Below are positions 13,902 to 15,767 of a stretch of 15,767 nucleotides of DNA, piece after piece. The translations under genes were made by a program, and so were the position numbers. Location: positions 1 through 15,767 of the forward strand of contig CABSMX010000047.1 of NCBI GenBank assembly GCA_902478945.1, in the 5' to 3' direction. Position 1 is the first letter of the stretch. Every line of letters starts with the position of its first letter. The notes beneath the pieces are model-generated. The model was not told the DNA's origin. It did not search any database and saw only the letters and a program-made list of their open reading frames with translations. This DNA is from an uncultured Collinsella sp. (GTDB taxonomy: Bacteria > Actinomycetota > Coriobacteriia > Coriobacteriales > Coriobacteriaceae).

Positions 13902-14206
13902 ATCTCCTCCGTTCGCAGGGTGCGGTTATGCACTTGTTTTGGTCACTATACTGCCCAGATGTTTAAAGACGCCGGTTTAAATTGCCTGCGCGGCGCTATA
14001 AATCGGCGGGCGGACGTGTTGGGGCACTTGTCTATTTGTGCTGTTATCACGTCTGGGATGGTTTTGGAGCCCGGCATCCTGCGTTCGTCGGCTACCGGCA
14101 TAAGAATGGGGAGGGTCGGCTTACCGGCCCTCCCTGGGTACGAAGCGCTGGGATACCGTCGCTTGTTTGCACTGCGTCCGTGTTTCCCGTTGTGCTCGCC
14201 AGTCGC
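13902..14206. other. Intergenic region with promoter and hairpin
   Basis: This gap holds the phospholipase-like gene's ribosome site (13904-13910) and a TATAGT -10 (13950-13945, minus strand) without a clear -35, then about 130 bases in which I see nothing firm, then the hairpin at 14109-14134 behind the first lipoprotein. Open frames on the plus strand across it look like noncoding shadows. Confidence 0.5.
14105..14134 (-). terminator. Hairpin terminator of the first lipoprotein gene
   Basis: GGGAGGG (14109-14115) pairs with CCCTCCC (14128-14134), extended by four inner pairs around a CTTA loop. On the minus strand it is followed by ATTCTTA, a weak T-rich tail. The left arm shares GGGGAGGGTCGGC with the terminator of the second lipoprotein. 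Confidence 0.6.
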
Positions 14207-14800
14207 TTAGCGCTTGATCTCGATATCCTCGAGCTTGACGTCCATGGCCTCGGTCTTGGCCTTGGCGATGTCGTCGGCAAACTCCAGAGACTTCATCATG
14301 GTCTCGACGGCGTCCTTGTGCTCCTCGACATTGTCGATACGTACGTACACACTGCCGCCGTCAACGTCAGTGAAGTACTCGGTCGTCACGCCGCCCGAGT
14401 GCGTAAAGTAGGCGCTGCGCCAGGTCTTGCCGTTGTACTTAACGGGATCGCTCTCGGTCCATCCGGAGTTGGCCTTCCACTTTGCCTCGTAGTCAAACAG
14501 TTCATCGGCGTTCTTGTCAGGATCGAAGACGGGGATGAAGCGGTCGCTGGCATGCTCGCTCTCGGTGAACTTAAACTGGGCCCTGTCGGCGGTATCGCCT
14601 GCGACGTCCGTGATTTCGACGCCCTCGGGGACTTCGACCTTAAACCAAATGAAGTCGGTCCTCATATCCACGGCTGGTTTTTCTGCTCCGCCGCCACCGC
14701 CACTTCCGGTAGCGCCGCCGCTGCCACCGCAGCCCACCAGGGCAACTGCGGCAAAGAGACTGATGCAGAGGGTGAGAATCGCAAAGGCCTTCTTTTTCAT
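14207..14800 (-). CDS. Lipoprotein, paralogue 1
   Basis: The 197-residue product has a type II signal peptide with basic MKKK, a hydrophobic core and lipobox LVGC (Cys24), then a Gly/Ser-rich tether to about residue 45. The globular part begins TDFIWFKVEVPEGVEITDVAG and contains ASDRFIPVF, VKYNGKTWRSAYF, FTDVDGGSVYVRIDN and a C-terminal helical, Lys/Glu-rich stretch ending EDIEIKR. It should be anchored on the outer face of the cytoplasmic membrane. I do not recognise a named family. It is clearly paralogous to the next gene upstream (15027-15632), sharing the signal, tether and core motifs. The start has GAGGAGG (14815-14809, minus strand) eight bases upstream. A possible TACAGT -10 is at 14853-14848. 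Confidence 0.9.
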   Translation of the reverse strand: MKKKAFAILTLCISLFAAVALVGCGGSGGATGSGGGGGAEKPAVDMRTDFIWFKVEVPEGVEITDVAGDTADRAQFKFTESEHASDRFIPVFDPDKNADELFDYEAKWKANSGWTESDPVKYNGKTWRSAYFTHSGGVTTEYFTDVDGGSVYVRIDNVEEHKDAVETMMKSLEFADDIAKAKTEAMDVKLEDIEIKR

Positions 14801-14936
14801 GGTCGTGTCCTCCTCGATCTGTAACCGCCCATGGATTACCTGCCTTTACTGTACGCGCGGGCGGCTCGTTCAGGTGGGCCATGTGTCCCATTCTGGGGGC
14901 CTGATTTGCGCCGACAAGTGGCAATATGCTCGGGCG

Positions 14937-14973
14937 TAAAAGAGGGGAGGGTCGGCCGATCCAATCCTCCCCT
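14937..14973 (-). terminator. Terminator of the second lipoprotein gene
   Basis: AGGGGAGG (14943-14950) pairs with CCTCCCCT (14966-14973); reading on the minus strand the stem is followed by CTCTTTTA. It lies 53 bases after the stop of the gene at 15027 and separates the two paralogues transcriptionally. Confidence 0.8.
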
Positions 14974-15026
14974 GGCTGGGCGTCCGATCATTTAATGAAT
15001 GCGCACGCGATGCTGCGTGCGAGCCC

Positions 15027-15632
15027 CTAATGCTTGATCTCGATGCTCGAAATCTCGACTTCGCGTGCCTCGGCAACTGCCTTCGCCATGTCATCGGGAA
15101 ACTCGATGGAGTTGAGGAGCGCCTCGGCTTCTTTCTTATGCAGATCGAAGTTCGAGATGAGGACGTAGACGCTTCCCGGCTCAACGTCGGTAAAGAGAAG
15201 GGTTGAGACGCCGCTGTTGTCCTCGTACGTTCCGACGAGCCACGTCCTGCCGTTATACTCGACGGACCCGCCATCCTTCCACTGGAACGTATCACCTTTC
15301 TTTTCTGCCTGGTCGGCGTGGGATTCCTCTGCCGTCAGCGCTTTTTTCCAAACGGGGATAAAGCGATCGGCCGAACCGTTCTCGTCTTCGGGGAAGGTGA
15401 GCTGGACCCTGTCGGCATTCTTGCCAGCGGAGTCGCTTACGCCAACGCCCTCGGGCATCTCGACCTTAAACCAAATGAAGTCAGTCTTCTTGGCAACGGG
15501 GGCCTTTTCTTTGCTCTCGCTCTTAGCGGCGCTGCCGCCCCCGCCCGATGCGCTCCCGCCGCAGCCGACAAGGGCAAACGCGGCAAAGAGGGCGATGCAA
15601 AGGGAAAGGATCGATAGGGTCTTTTTCTTCAT
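15027..15632 (-). CDS. Lipoprotein, paralogue 2
   Basis: The 201-residue protein has a near-identical signal to paralogue 1 (MKKKTLSILSLCIALFAA, lipobox LVGC with Cys24), a Gly/Ser then Lys/Glu-rich tether, and the same core landmarks: KTDFIWFKVEMPEGVGVSDS, SADRFIPVW, VEYNGRTWLVGTY, FTDVEPGSVYVLISN and a C-terminal ISSIEIKH. The start is ATG 15632, with AAGGAGG (15647-15641, minus strand) eight bases upstream. The frame remains open further into the adapter and would add 35 residues, the first of which (MCIRDR) are encoded by the adapter; that extension is an artefact. It is probably a membrane-anchored extracellular protein of unknown role, arising by tandem duplication with its neighbour. 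Confidence 0.9.
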   Translation of the reverse strand: MKKKTLSILSLCIALFAAFALVGCGGSASGGGGSAAKSESKEKAPVAKKTDFIWFKVEMPEGVGVSDSAGKNADRVQLTFPEDENGSADRFIPVWKKALTAEESHADQAEKKGDTFQWKDGGSVEYNGRTWLVGTYEDNSGVSTLLFTDVEPGSVYVLISNFDLHKKEAEALLNSIEFPDDMAKAVAEAREVEISSIEIKH

Positions 15633-15720
15633 GGTGGCGTCCTCCTTGTCTGCCGATGACATCACGGCGCCGCATGCTGTTGGGGTACTGATTGCACTGG
15701 CGGCGGATGTCTCTGTGCAC
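15633..15720. other. Upstream region of lipoprotein 2, cut by the contig end
   Basis: It contains the ribosome binding site and presumably the promoter; I see no clear -10/-35 pair in these 88 bases. Confidence 0.4.
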
Positions 15721-15767
15721 CTGTCTCTTATACACATCTGACGCTGCCGACGACTAGTCGAGTGTAG
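15721..15767. other. Nextera i5 adapter, inverted copy (artefact)
   Basis: This is the exact reverse complement of bases 2-48: the mosaic end is at 15721-15739, then the read-1 sequence, the same 8-base index and part of the flow-cell primer. It is not a transposon end in the organism. Confidence 0.98.

Noticed and set aside
49..15720. CRISPR array, tRNA or rRNA
   Set aside because: No regularly spaced direct repeats, no tRNA cloverleaf signature and no rRNA-like sequence were seen.
15633..15737. N-terminal extension of lipoprotein 2 beginning MCIRDR
   Set aside because: The first codons are adapter sequence, and a strong ribosome site plus a lipoprotein signal fix the start at 15632.
2..15767. 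Terminal inverted repeats of a linear mobile element
   Set aside because: The repeats are Illumina Nextera adapter including an index, not biological ends.

Overview
The window is a 15.7 kb high-GC bacterial contig whose two ends are sequencing adapter, not genome. Bases 2-48 and 15721-15767 are a perfect 47-bp inverted copy of an Illumina Nextera i5 adapter that includes the 19-bp Tn5 mosaic end. Genomic sequence is about 49-15720. The ruvC-ruvA-ruvB operon, a monofunctional formate-tetrahydrofolate ligase, strong AGGAGG-type ribosome binding sites, GC-rich coding and a Tat-exported surface protein with an LAxTG-type anchor suggest a gut actinobacterium of the class Coriobacteriia. Collinsella or a close relative is my best guess; this rests on gene order and style, not on a search.

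Layout, left to right. (1) 49-404, plus strand: C-terminal fragment of an unrecognised protein. (2) 405-684: a tight hairpin, a roughly 100-nt folded palindromic element, then a promoter with a LexA/SOS box. (3) 685-2893, plus: ruvC, ruvA and ruvB, joined by 1-base TGATG stop/start overlaps. (4) 3040-4707, plus: fhs, with its own promoter and a clear terminator. (5) 4888-5871, plus: a single-pass membrane protein with a low-complexity N-terminus, a possible PASTA-like extracytoplasmic domain and four perfect heptad repeats. (6) 5890-7071, minus: a cation diffusion facilitator with the ND/DD metal site typical of Mn exporters and two C-terminal domains. (7) 7289-8626, plus: a protein with two zinc ribbons. 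(8) 8627-9129: mostly noncoding, with a bidirectional terminator and a possible 30-residue hydrophobic peptide. (9) 9130-10756, minus: a small hypothetical ORF, an ADP-ribosylglycohydrolase, a leader packed with palindromes, and a small helix-turn-helix protein that appears to start at CTG. (10) 10960-11229, plus: a small PH-like protein. (11) 11400-13901, minus: a large Tat-exported PI-PLC-like surface protein. (12) 14207-14800 and 15027-15632, minus: tandem paralogous lipoproteins, each followed by a related hairpin.

How the genes work together. RuvABC is the Holliday-junction branch-migration and resolution machine, and the LexA-type box at its promoter predicts DNA-damage induction. Fhs feeds the one-carbon folate pool. 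Most of the rest is envelope or surface biology: a membrane protein, a metal exporter, an anchored phospholipase-like protein and lipoproteins. The segment 9130-10960 looks the most accessory. It combines a DNA-binding regulator, an ADP-ribose hydrolase and a cluster of inverted repeats, and is the best place to look for an undescribed regulatory or toxin-antitoxin-like module. The sequence does not prove such a system.
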